Below are positions 16,596 through 23,746 of a stretch of DNA of 37,137 nucleotides, piece after piece (within the stretch, counting starts at the first letter, position 1; each line of letters begins with the position of its first letter). Location of the stretch: contig CABUZD010000004.1 in assembly GCA_902495945.1 (NCBI GenBank), positions 1 through 37,137 on the forward strand, written 5' to 3'. The position numbers and the translations under genes were made by a program. Below the pieces are notes generated by a model. That model made no database searches and had not been told where the DNA came from. It saw only the letters and a program-made list of their open reading frames with translations. Source of the DNA: an uncultured Collinsella sp. Lineage in GTDB: Bacteria; Actinomycetota; Coriobacteriia; Coriobacteriales; Coriobacteriaceae.

Positions 16596-18158
16596 ATGGC
16601 ATTCGTTTCGCTCGCCATCATCGCACTCGTGGCCTTTGCGAGTCCTTTTATCGCCTCGGCGATTCCCGGAAAACCCGATCCCGAGACGGTCTTTTTGCTC
16701 GTGCTCGGCGCGGTGCTGGGACCCCATATGCTCGGCGTCATCCATGTAGATGCTGAGGTCTCGCTTGTGTCCGAGCTGGGCCTGGCCTTCTTGTTCCTGC
16801 TTGCCGGCTTTGAGATCGACCCCAAGAGCATCACGGGCGTCGAGGGGCGCTACGGCTTGGCGACGTGGGTCGTCACGTTTGGTATCGCCTGGCTTGCCGT
16901 GCGCTTTACCCCGTGGTTCTCAGTCAGTCATTTCGACGGTATCGCCGTGACGCTTGCCCTCACTTCGACGGCGCTCGGCACGCTCGTGCCCATCATGCGT
17001 GAGCGCTCGCTCACTGGCACGCGTGTGGGCGACTCGATTCTCGCGTATGGCACCTGGGGTGAGCTCGGCCCCGTGCTCGCCATGTCGGTGCTGCTGTCTG
17101 CCCGCACTGGCATCCAAACGCTCGTAATCCTTGGCTTGTTTGCGGTGGTTTGCGTGTTGCTGGCTGTGGTCCCAAGCCGCTCCAAGCGCGTCGGCAGCCG
17201 CTTCTTTGCGTTTGTCGAGGAACGCGCCGATACCACGTCGCAGACCTTCGTGCGCCTGACGGTGCTCATCCTGGTCACACTCGTGGCGTTCTCGGCCGTC
17301 TTTGATCTCGACATCGTGTTGGGTTCTTTTGCCGCCGGCTTTGTCTTGCGCTATATCATCCCCGAGGGCAACCATACGCTCGAGACCAAGCTCGATGGCC
17401 TGGCCTACGGCTTTTTGATTCCGGTATTCTTTACCGTATCGGGCGCAAAGATCGATCTGACGGCCGTGGCGTCGCGCCCGGGTCTGCTCGTGGGCTTTAT
17501 CGTGGCGTTGTTGATTATTCGTGCCGTGCCCATTCTTATTTCTATGAGCATTTGTCCTGCGACGCGCGATGTGTCGGCGTATGGTCGCATTACCGTGGCC
17601 CTGTACTGCACCACGGCCCTGCCGATCATCGTTGCCGTGACAAGCGTTGCCGTCAACGCGGGCGCGCTGTCGCAAGATATTGCGTCGGTCATGGTCGCTG
17701 CCGGTGCCATCACGGTGTTCTTGATGCCGTTGCTCGCGCAGCTCTTCTACCGCGTGGTCGACGCCGCGCCGGTCGCCGCCGTGGCAGAAGTTGCCGAGCA
17801 TCCATCCGATGCGCTCGACATCCTGCGCGCCCATCACGATTTGGCGAGCCTGCTCGCACGTGAGCACGAGCTGCTGACTTCGCATGGCCATGGTCGCGTA
17901 TTCGAGGGCTTGCCTACGCTCGATACGATTGCCGAGCGTCTTTCCGCCGAGGCGGCGAGCGGCCACATCGATGCCCGCATCGTGGACGCGGCGCATCTTC
18001 TTGCCGATAAGACCTATGGTGATGAGGTCGACCCGTCCGAGCTGACCCCGCGCGAGCGTCGCCGCCTGGAGCGCGCCAAGCTCGCCGTGCGCGAATACCG
18101 CCGCCGCATGTTGGAGCTCTATGCAAGAGAAGAAGCCGAGGACGACGACGGCAAGTAG
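16596..18158 (+). CDS. Kef-type cation/proton antiporter (CPA2 family)
   Basis: 520 residues from the ATG at 16596, with AGAAAGG 6 nt upstream. Residues 1-390 form about 12 membrane spans of the Na+/H+ exchanger (KefB-like) fold: VLGAVLGPHMLGV, GLAFLFLLAGFEIDP, TSTALGTLVPIMRERS, FAAGFVLRYIIPEG and GFLIPVFFTVSGAKIDL. These are expected to exchange K+ or Na+ for protons. Residues from about 395 on are a soluble, strongly charged, helical tail ending in acidic EEAEDDDGK. There is no Rossmann TrkA-N domain (GxGxxG) as in KefB/KefC, so nucleotide or glutathione gating of that type is not expected. It is transcribed alone, divergently from purL. Confidence 0.9.
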   Translation: MAFVSLAIIALVAFASPFIASAIPGKPDPETVFLLVLGAVLGPHMLGVIHVDAEVSLVSELGLAFLFLLAGFEIDPKSITGVEGRYGLATWVVTFGIAWLAVRFTPWFSVSHFDGIAVTLALTSTALGTLVPIMRERSLTGTRVGDSILAYGTWGELGPVLAMSVLLSARTGIQTLVILGLFAVVCVLLAVVPSRSKRVGSRFFAFVEERADTTSQTFVRLTVLILVTLVAFSAVFDLDIVLGSFAAGFVLRYIIPEGNHTLETKLDGLAYGFLIPVFFTVSGAKIDLTAVASRPGLLVGFIVALLIIRAVPILISMSICPATRDVSAYGRITVALYCTTALPIIVAVTSVAVNAGALSQDIASVMVAAGAITVFLMPLLAQLFYRVVDAAPVAAVAEVAEHPSDALDILRAHHDLASLLAREHELLTSHGHGRVFEGLPTLDTIAERLSAEAASGHIDARIVDAAHLLADKTYGDEVDPSELTPRERRRLERAKLAVREYRRRMLELYAREEAEDDDGK

Positions 18159-18173
18159 TCGATACTCTCTCGG

Positions 18174-18406
18174 GGAAGCCGCGTCCCGCTTTGAAGGCTC
18201 GGAACGGGATGTGGTTTCCGAAACGGGGGCCGTTGGGAAACTGTGTCCCGGAATGGGCGCTCAGAGTGGGATGCAGTTTCCGCGAGAGATCCGTTGCGGA
18301 AACGGTATCCCAGAATCGGCGTTCAAAACGGGGCGCTCTTTCCGAAACATGGCCCTGAGGGAAGCTGCGTCCCGGTCTGAGTCGGAATTCCGGGACACAG
18401 CTTCCC
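18174..18406. repeat. Four tandem 62-bp units, each an RNA-type hairpin
   Basis: Units start at 18174, 18236, 18298 and about 18360. Each opens with GGAARC and carries two arms that pair after a 14-18 nt loop: 18174-18188 with 18205-18219 (15 bp, three G-U), 18236-18249 with 18268-18281 (14 bp, two G-U), 18298-18311 with 18330-18343 (degenerate, two mismatches), and 18359-18375 with 18390-18406 (16 of 17 pairs). Arm consensus is close to GGAARCTGYGTCCC. Differences between copies often preserve pairing through G-U, suggesting selection on RNA structure or a REP/BIME-like repeat family. It fills the gap after the antiporter gene, just before a terminator. Confidence 0.85.
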
Positions 18407-18416
18407 TTTCAAACAG

Positions 18417-18463
18417 AAGAAGGCGCGCTGCCTGCAGTTGATGCAGACGGCGCGCCTTCTTTG
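18417..18463. terminator. Bidirectional hairpin terminator
   Basis: AAGAAGGCGCGC (18417-18428) and GCGCGCCTTCTT (18450-18461) form a perfect 12-bp stem, with CTGCA/TGCAG able to pair inside the loop. It lies between the convergent antiporter and short-chain dehydrogenase genes. The stem itself supplies AAGAAG and CTTCTTTG ends, so it can work both ways. Confidence 0.85.
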
Positions 18464-18503
18464 TTGGACTATGTTGAGGCTGGGAGCTGAGGCTTGTGGT
18501 CCC

Positions 18504-19253
18504 TTAAGAGCGGGCGGCTCCGTCGACGGGGAGCACGGCGCCCGTGACGTAGGAGGACATGTCGCTCGCCAGGAAAACAAAGGCGTTGGCGACATCCTCG
18601 GGCTCGCCCATGCGACCCAGCGGAATGGTGGCGACGATGGGCTTAATAACCTCTTCAGGCAGGTTGGCGACCATGTCGGTTTTGGTTACACCGGGTGCTA
18701 CGGCATTGACGCGAATGCCCATGGGGGCGAGCTCGCGCGAGAGCGACTGGACCATGCCGTTGACGGCAAACTTGGACGTTGGATAGCCGACGCCAGAGGG
18801 CTGGCCGTACTTGGCAACCATCGAGCTCGTGGTGGTGATGGTGCCGCCGTGGCCGGCCTCGGTCATGATCTTGGCGGCAGCTTGGTGGCCATTAAAGACG
18901 GCGACGACGTTAAGGTCCATGACCTTTGCGAACTCCTCGGCCGTGTAGTCCAAGAGGGGTGAACGCTGGGAGATACCGGCATTGTTGACGACCGTGTCCA
19001 AGCCGCCCATGTCGGCTGCAGCCTGGGTAAAGGCCTCGGTCACGGCTTCGAGTGAGGTGAGGTCGCAGGAGCGGCCCCAGACCTTGGCGTCGGGATAGGC
19101 GGCTGTCAGCTTCTCAACGGCCGCATCGGCGGTCTCCTGACGCGAGCCAAAGACGGTGACGGCGGCGCCTTCCTCGATAAAACGGCAGGCGATGGCATAG
19201 CCGATACCGCGCGTGCCTCCGGTGATGATTGCTTTCTTGCCCTCGAGCAACAT
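18504..19253 (-). CDS. Short-chain dehydrogenase/reductase (FabG-like)
   Basis: 249 residues from the ATG at 19253, with GAGGAAA upstream. It is a classical SDR: TGGTRGIG at 11-18 binds the nicotinamide cofactor, NNAG at 90-93, catalytic Ser143/144, and Tyr157-x3-Lys161 (YPTSK). A C-terminal LPVDGA matches 3-oxoacyl-ACP reductases and hydroxysteroid or polyol dehydrogenases, which cannot be separated by sequence alone. The Arg after the first strand (FGSRQE) favours NADP(H), an inference only. It is not next to fatty-acid genes, so I do not call it FabG proper. It follows hom on the minus strand but is separated by a terminator, so it is probably its own unit. Confidence 0.88.
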   Translation of the reverse strand: MLLEGKKAIITGGTRGIGYAIACRFIEEGAAVTVFGSRQETADAAVEKLTAAYPDAKVWGRSCDLTSLEAVTEAFTQAAADMGGLDTVVNNAGISQRSPLLDYTAEEFAKVMDLNVVAVFNGHQAAAKIMTEAGHGGTITTTSSMVAKYGQPSGVGYPTSKFAVNGMVQSLSRELAPMGIRVNAVAPGVTKTDMVANLPEEVIKPIVATIPLGRMGEPEDVANAFVFLASDMSSYVTGAVLPVDGAARS

Positions 19254-19402
19254 GGTATTTCCTCTCATCGCGGGCGGACATTCGCAGCACAGCGTAGCCG
19301 TAACTGGAATCGGCCGTGTTTGCATATCGGTGAACGGTAGCCCGCGTTACCGATGAGCGGCTCGCGCAAATGTGCTCTGCCGTTGTGCTTAGGGCAGGAG
19401 AC

Positions 19403-19440
19403 AAAAGGGCTCCCGTCCCGCATCGGACGGGAGCCCTCAA
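19403..19440 (-). terminator. Intrinsic terminator after homoserine dehydrogenase
   Basis: GGGCTCCCGTCC (19407-19418) pairs perfectly with GGACGGGAGCCC (19425-19436) around a 6-nt loop. On the minus strand TTTTG follows. It lies 28 bp beyond the hom stop. The rest of the gap to the short-chain dehydrogenase start holds no other clear element. Confidence 0.92.
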
Positions 19441-19467
19441 AGCGTGTATTGCTAGGCGAGCGTTGAG

Positions 19468-20811
19468 CTAGTTCGCCATGACGCCTTCGGTCCAAGCCTC
19501 AACGTCCTCGATGCGCAGGACGTTGGCGACCTCGGCTACGCAGTCGACGCTGGCAAGCTCGGCGGTGGCAGCCTGGACGTCCTTCTCGAGCGCGCGGTGC
19601 GTCAGGAAGATGACCGAGCAAGTATCGCTGGCGCCCGACTTGCCGTCCTCGACCTGGTTGATGAGCGAGATCGAGATGTTGTGCTTGGCAAAGATGTCGA
19701 CCGTCTCGGACAGGGCACCCACGCGGTCGGCGACCTTCAGGCGCACATAGTACTTAGTCTGGAGCTCGTCCATGGGCTTAAAGGCGAGGTTGTGACCATA
19801 GGGCTCAATCTCGGGCAGCGGAGCCACGCCGCGGCTGATCTGCTCGGAGAGCGACAGGATATCGCCCACGACGGCGCTCGCGGTGGGGAAGGAGCCTGCG
19901 CCGGCACCGTAGAACATGGTTTCGCCCACGGCGTCACCCACCACGTAGACGGCGTTCATGGCGCCGTTGACCTTGGCGAGCATATGGTCTGCCGGGATGA
20001 GCGTGGGATGCACGCGGACGTCGACGCCGGCGTCGGTGTTGCGTGCGATGCCCAGCAGCTTGATGGTGTAGCCGAGCTCGCGGGCCTGGGCGATGTCCTC
20101 GGCGCCGATGGTACGGATACCCTGCTGGTAGACATCGTCGGTGGTCACGCGGGTGCCAAAGCCGATGGAAGCGAGGATTGCCGTCTTGCTGGCGGCGTCG
20201 AAGCCGTCGACGTCGGCGGACGGGTCGGCCTCGGCATAGCCCTTGGCCTGCGCGTCGGCAAGCACATCGGCGTAATCGGCGCCCTCGGCGTCCATGCGCG
20301 ACAGGATATAGTTGGTGGTACCGTTGAGAATGCCGGCGATGGTCAGGATCTTGTTGCCCACCAGGTCGTGCTCGAGCGTGCTCACGATGGGGATGCCACC
20401 GCCACAGCTGGCCTCGCACTTAATCTGCACGCCGCACGCGCGCGCCTTCTCGGCGAGCGTCTCGACATGACGGCCCAGCAGGGCCTTGTTGGCAGAGACG
20501 ACGTGCTTGCCGTGCTCAAAGGCAGTGGTGAAGATCTCGGTTGCGGGATGCTCGCCGCCGATCAGCTCGACGACGATATCGACGGCGGGGTCGGTGACGA
20601 CGTCATGCCAGTCACTCGTAAAGGCCTCGCGCTCAATACCGGCTGCCTCGGCTTGCTCCCAAGCAAGCGCGCAGGCGCGGGTCAGCTTAAGGTCGATGCC
20701 GTAGGCTGCCAGGTACTCATCGTGGTGGCTCTTGATCAGGCGGGCCACGCCGCCGCCGACGGTTCCCAGACCGATGAGGCCGACGTTCACGGTGCGCAGG
20801 GGTTCGCTCAT
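19468..20811 (-). CDS. hom: Homoserine dehydrogenase with C-terminal ACT domain
   Basis: 447 residues from the ATG at 20811, with AGGAGCT upstream. It reduces aspartate semialdehyde to homoserine in the threonine, methionine and isoleucine pathway. The N-terminus has the Rossmann loop GLIGLGTVGGG (11-21). VSANKALLGRH, CEASCGGGIPI, AGILNGTTNYIL and GYAEADPSADVDGFDAASK are hallmark segments of the catalytic domain. Residues from about 360 form an ACT domain (YYVRLKVADRVGALSE), the usual site for threonine feedback in this length class. It stands alone; no thrB, thrC or T-box leader was seen upstream. Confidence 0.96.
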   Translation of the reverse strand: MSEPLRTVNVGLIGLGTVGGGVARLIKSHHDEYLAAYGIDLKLTRACALAWEQAEAAGIEREAFTSDWHDVVTDPAVDIVVELIGGEHPATEIFTTAFEHGKHVVSANKALLGRHVETLAEKARACGVQIKCEASCGGGIPIVSTLEHDLVGNKILTIAGILNGTTNYILSRMDAEGADYADVLADAQAKGYAEADPSADVDGFDAASKTAILASIGFGTRVTTDDVYQQGIRTIGAEDIAQARELGYTIKLLGIARNTDAGVDVRVHPTLIPADHMLAKVNGAMNAVYVVGDAVGETMFYGAGAGSFPTASAVVGDILSLSEQISRGVAPLPEIEPYGHNLAFKPMDELQTKYYVRLKVADRVGALSETVDIFAKHNISISLINQVEDGKSGASDTCSVIFLTHRALEKDVQAATAELASVDCVAEVANVLRIEDVEAWTEGVMAN

Positions 20812-21061
20812 AGATAGCTCCTTCGTGCATCTTATGGATGGATTAACCGCTTAAAGGTTGAGTGCATTCTAGCGTGAACCGAGGGCGCGTGCTCGCCAGG
20901 CAACAGGAGTCGCACAAAACGGCACCCCCGAAACGCTGCGGAAACATTGGAAACATGCTCGCTACAAACGAACTTCCGCAACAAACTGTCAACGTTTGCA
21001 CCATAAGGTTTGCCCTGTACCGCAAGACGGCCGCACCGCGGCCAGCGAAAAGGGGGACACC

Positions 21062-21257
21062 ATGTTTAGCATCAACAACGTACTTAACCGCAGGAGTTTC
21101 CTTGTCGGAGCCACGCTTATTTTTGCCCCGATCTATTACACCCCAGCGTCCGTTTTGCTCAAGAACGCCAAGGACATGAGCTACGACATGACACTAATGG
21201 GTGTCGACGGCATGGACAGCCTATGTGATCCAGGACGGCAAGTACATCGCTTCCTAA
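21062..21257 (+). pseudogene. Decayed livK paralogue with two internal deletions
   Basis: An ATG at 21062 with an intact AAAAGGGGGAC ribosome binding site starts a Tat-like signal sequence (NRRSFLVGAT). This is joined directly to a segment matching LivK residues 241-274: 28 of 34 residues are identical by my hand alignment, including IFAPIYYTPASVLLKNAKDM. The sequence then jumps, with a +1 frame shift, at 21219 to AYVIQDGKYIAS and a TAA, matching the LivK C-terminus AYVITDGKYVQA. So the start, one middle block and the end survive, and about four fifths of the gene is lost. The first junction is at Gly-Ala-Thr, present at the equivalent site in LivK (GATMIFAP), which points to short-homology deletion. 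Codons differ from livK at many silent sites, so the copy diverged before it broke. In the first frame translation would run on to about 21313. Confidence 0.85.
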
Positions 21258-21412
21258 GTGCGCATAAAGCACGACCGGTGAGGCTGTTTTATTTAAGGCA
21301 GGTATGCTTGTAACAGAACGGAAACATTACTTTTACATAATAAAGTGGCAATACTGTATAAAGTAATAGAAATACGCAGAATTATGGATAAATCAACAAA
21401 TCCAAAGAAAAA

Positions 21413-21440
21413 TTGAAATAATCGCCACTTTCCTTAACTA
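21413..21440 (+). promoter_or_regulatory. Candidate livK promoter in AT-rich leader
   Basis: TTGAAA (21413-21418) and TAACTA (21435-21440) are spaced 16 bp in a clearly AT-rich stretch (about 21290-21455) unlike the GC-rich surroundings. The -10 match is weak. Alternatives such as TATAAA at about 21356 exist. No other gene lies in 21258-21528. Confidence 0.35.
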
Positions 21441-21461
21441 AAGCGTCTAGTATTTTGCGAA

Positions 21462-21507
21462 CGCCGAACACGGCGAAGGATGGCCTGTCGGGTAACCGAA
21501 ACCCGAC
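21462..21507 (+). promoter_or_regulatory. Two small hairpins in the livK 5' leader
   Basis: CGCCG-AACA-CGGCG at 21462-21475 and GTCGGGT (21487-21493) with ACCCGAC (21501-21507) are consecutive stems. The second ends 7 nt before the ribosome binding site GAGAGGAGAG (21515-21524). They could stabilise the messenger or modulate initiation. No riboswitch family is recognised. Confidence 0.4.
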
Positions 21508-21528
21508 GAGATTTGAGAGGAGAGCCGC

Positions 21529-22716
21529 ATGTCGAGCCTCACCGGTAAGTCATTGAACCCTGTTATGAATCGCAGGAGCGTTATCGCGAGCGCAGCAGGT
21601 CTGGGGGCGATGTCCATTCTAGCCGGTTGCTCCTCCAACGGCGGCGACAGCGGTTCCGCTTCGGGCGACGCTTCGTTTAAGATCGGCACCATCGGCCCGC
21701 TGACCGGCGCCAACGCGTCCTACGGCAAGTCCGTTACCCAGGGTGTCGAGCTTGGCTGCAAGGATTTCTCGACCAAGGAGCTGCCGCTTGCCAGCAAGGC
21801 CGAGGATGACCAGGCCGATGGCGAGAAGGCCGTCAACGCCTTCAACACCCTGCTCGACTGGGGCATGCAGGCCCTCGTCGGTCCGACCACCACGGGTGCG
21901 TCGGTTGCCGTTGCCGCAGAGTGTGGTAACGACCCCAAGACGTTCATGATCACCCCGTCCGCGTCCTCCGAGGACGTCACCGACGGCAAGGATTGCGTCT
22001 TCCGGGTTTGCTTCACCGACCCCAACCAGGGTGTCAACGCTGCCAAGTTCCTGGCGCAGAAGTATGCGGACGAGAAGTTCGTGCTGTTCTATAACTCCGG
22101 CGACGCCTATTCTTCGGGCATCGCAGATTCCTTTAAAGCCCAGGCCGCTGAGTCCAAGCTCGAGATTGTTGACGAGGAGACCTTTAAGGACGACTCCGCC
22201 ACGAGCTTTACCAACCAGCTGACCAAGGCCAAGCAGGCCGGCGCCACCATGATCTTTGCGCCGATCTACTATACGCCGGCGTCCGTCCTGCTCAAGAACG
22301 CCAAGGACATGGGCTACGACGTCAAGATGATGGGCTGCGACGGTATGGACGGCATCCTGGGCGTTGAGGGCTTCGATACCTCTCTTGCTGAGGGTCTGCT
22401 GCTCATGACCCCGTTCTCTGCCGACGACGAGAAGAACGCCGACTTCGTCAACGCCTACAAGGATAAGTACGGCGATACCCCCGACCAGTTTGCCGCCGAC
22501 GCCTACGACGGCGTGCACGCGGTGGCCGAGGCCGTCAAGGAGGCCGGTCTTGGTGTCGACGCCGACCCGACCGAGGTCGCCGAGAAGCTGTCCAAGGCTA
22601 TGCTCAAGATTACCGTTGATGGTCTGACCGGCAAGCTCACCTGGAACGATAAGGGCCAGGTCCAGAAGGAGCCCACGGCGTACGTCATCACCGACGGCAA
22701 GTACGTACAGGCCTAA
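21529..22716 (+). CDS. livK: Branched-chain amino acid ABC transporter, substrate-binding lipoprotein
   Basis: 395 residues from the ATG at 21529 with GAGAGGAGAG 4 nt upstream. The signal peptide has twin Arg (NRRS, Arg15-Arg16), a hydrophobic core and a lipobox LAGC with Cys34, so the mature protein should be a lipid-anchored binding protein. The body is a periplasmic-binding-protein type I fold (FKIGTIGPLTGANASYGKSV, VGPTTTGASVAVA, YNSGDAYSSGIADSFK), the class that binds Leu/Ile/Val or similar amino acids. It is followed by livH, livM, livG and livF in the canonical order. A 139-bp gap with hairpins separates it from livH, as often seen where binding-protein mRNA is kept more abundant. A broken paralogue lies just upstream. 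Confidence 0.95.
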   Translation: MSSLTGKSLNPVMNRRSVIASAAGLGAMSILAGCSSNGGDSGSASGDASFKIGTIGPLTGANASYGKSVTQGVELGCKDFSTKELPLASKAEDDQADGEKAVNAFNTLLDWGMQALVGPTTTGASVAVAAECGNDPKTFMITPSASSEDVTDGKDCVFRVCFTDPNQGVNAAKFLAQKYADEKFVLFYNSGDAYSSGIADSFKAQAAESKLEIVDEETFKDDSATSFTNQLTKAKQAGATMIFAPIYYTPASVLLKNAKDMGYDVKMMGCDGMDGILGVEGFDTSLAEGLLLMTPFSADDEKNADFVNAYKDKYGDTPDQFAADAYDGVHAVAEAVKEAGLGVDADPTEVAEKLSKAMLKITVDGLTGKLTWNDKGQVQKEPTAYVITDGKYVQA

Positions 22717-22748
22717 TTGGCCGCCTTACATAGAGCGGTTTTGATCCC

Positions 22749-22778
22749 AAGCAGGGGAGGTTTTGGCCTTCCCTGCTT
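22749..22778 (+). terminator. Intercistronic hairpin between livK and livH
   Basis: AAGCAGGGGAGG (22749-22760) pairs with CCTTCCCTGCTT (22767-22778), a 12-bp stem with one G-U and a 6-nt loop. No T-run follows, so it is more likely to slow transcription or protect livK mRNA from 3' decay than to stop all read-through. Confidence 0.5.
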
Positions 22779-22789
22779 GCTTGGTATCT

Positions 22790-22809
22790 AGGGACAGTGT
22801 AACGTCCCT
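22790..22809 (+). repeat. Short GGGAC palindrome before livH
   Basis: AGGGAC (22790-22795) and GTCCCT (22804-22809) with an 8-nt loop, followed by GTTTC. It shares its GGGAC core with the larger palindromes at 18174-18406 and 26590-26658, which may be coincidence. Confidence 0.35.
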
Positions 22810-22855
22810 GTTTCATACATCAACTGGAAACCTATTCGAAAGGGGGATGTGGAAC

Positions 22856-23737
22856 ATGACGGTCTTTATCCAATACCTGGTCAACGGCCTGTCCATGGGC
22901 AGCGTCTACGCCATCATCGCGTTGGGCTACACCATGGTCTACGGTATCGCCAAGATGCTGAACTTCGCTCACGGCGACGTCATCATGGTCGGTGCCTATG
23001 TCTCGTTCTGTGCCACGTCGTATCTCGGCCTCCCGGGCTGGGCATCTGTAATTCTCTCTTGTGTGGTCTGTACCGTTCTCGGTGTTCTTATCGAGGGCCT
23101 GGCATACAAGCCGCTGCGCCAAGCAGGCCCGCTGGCCGTTCTGATCACGGCCATCGGCGTGTCTTACTTCCTGCAGAACGCCGCGCAGCTTCTGTGGGGC
23201 GCCACGCCCAAGAACTTCACTTCGCTCGTCACCTTCCAGGTGCCGGAGTTCTTGGCCAAGTTCAACGTAAGCGCCGTCTCGCTCGTCACCATCGTCGCCT
23301 GCCTGGTTATCATGGCCGGCCTGATGTTCTTTACAGGTAAGACCAAGATGGGCAAAGCCATGCGCGCCGTGTCCGAGGACAAGGCTGCCGCTCAGCTCAT
23401 GGGCATCAACGTCAACCGCACTATTTCGATGACGTTTGCCATCGGCTCCGCCCTTGCCGCCATCGCCGGTGTTCTCCTGTGCTCCTACTCGCCGGTCCTG
23501 CAGCCCACCACGGGCGCCATGCCTGGCATCAAGGCCTTCGATGCCGCTGTTTTCGGCGGCATCGGCTCCATCCCCGGTGCCTTTGTCGGTGGCATTCTCA
23601 TCGGCATCATCGAGGCGATGGCGCAGGCCTACATTTCCACGAGCCTTGCCAACTCCATCGTCTTTGGTGTTTTGATCATCGTCCTGCTCGTCAAGCCTGC
23701 CGGCCTCTTGGGCAAGTACGTCCCCGAGAAGGTGTAG
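22856..23737 (+). CDS. livH: Branched-chain amino acid ABC transporter permease LivH
   Basis: 293 residues. I chose the ATG at 22856, 9 nt after AAAGGGGG; another in-frame ATG at 22847 touches that site. It is a membrane permease of the LivH family with about eight spans, LNFAHGDVIMVGAYVSF near the start, and GIKAFDAAVFGGIGSIPGAFVGG, the conserved loop that contacts the ATPase. It pairs with LivM to form the channel through which the LivK-bound amino acid passes. Confidence 0.95.
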   Translation: MTVFIQYLVNGLSMGSVYAIIALGYTMVYGIAKMLNFAHGDVIMVGAYVSFCATSYLGLPGWASVILSCVVCTVLGVLIEGLAYKPLRQAGPLAVLITAIGVSYFLQNAAQLLWGATPKNFTSLVTFQVPEFLAKFNVSAVSLVTIVACLVIMAGLMFFTGKTKMGKAMRAVSEDKAAAQLMGINVNRTISMTFAIGSALAAIAGVLLCSYSPVLQPTTGAMPGIKAFDAAVFGGIGSIPGAFVGGILIGIIEAMAQAYISTSLANSIVFGVLIIVLLVKPAGLLGKYVPEKV

Positions 23738-23746
23738 GTGAGCGTT

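Noticed and set aside
18174..18406. CRISPR array
   Set aside because: The units are self-complementary over most of their length with diverging sequence; there are no identical repeats with unique spacers and no cas genes.
18504..19253. Naming the short-chain dehydrogenase a bile-acid hydroxysteroid dehydrogenase
   Set aside because: The SDR motifs are shared by FabG, polyol and steroid enzymes, and no bile-acid gene is adjacent.
19597..20817. A 406-codon plus-strand frame opposite hom
   Set aside because: Antisense to a homoserine dehydrogenase with all family motifs; composition is that of a shadow frame.
20812..21061. T-box or other leader for hom
   Set aside because: No specifier stem, T-box motif or antiterminator/terminator pair was found upstream of hom on the minus strand; a short AACC/GGTT stem is all that is seen.
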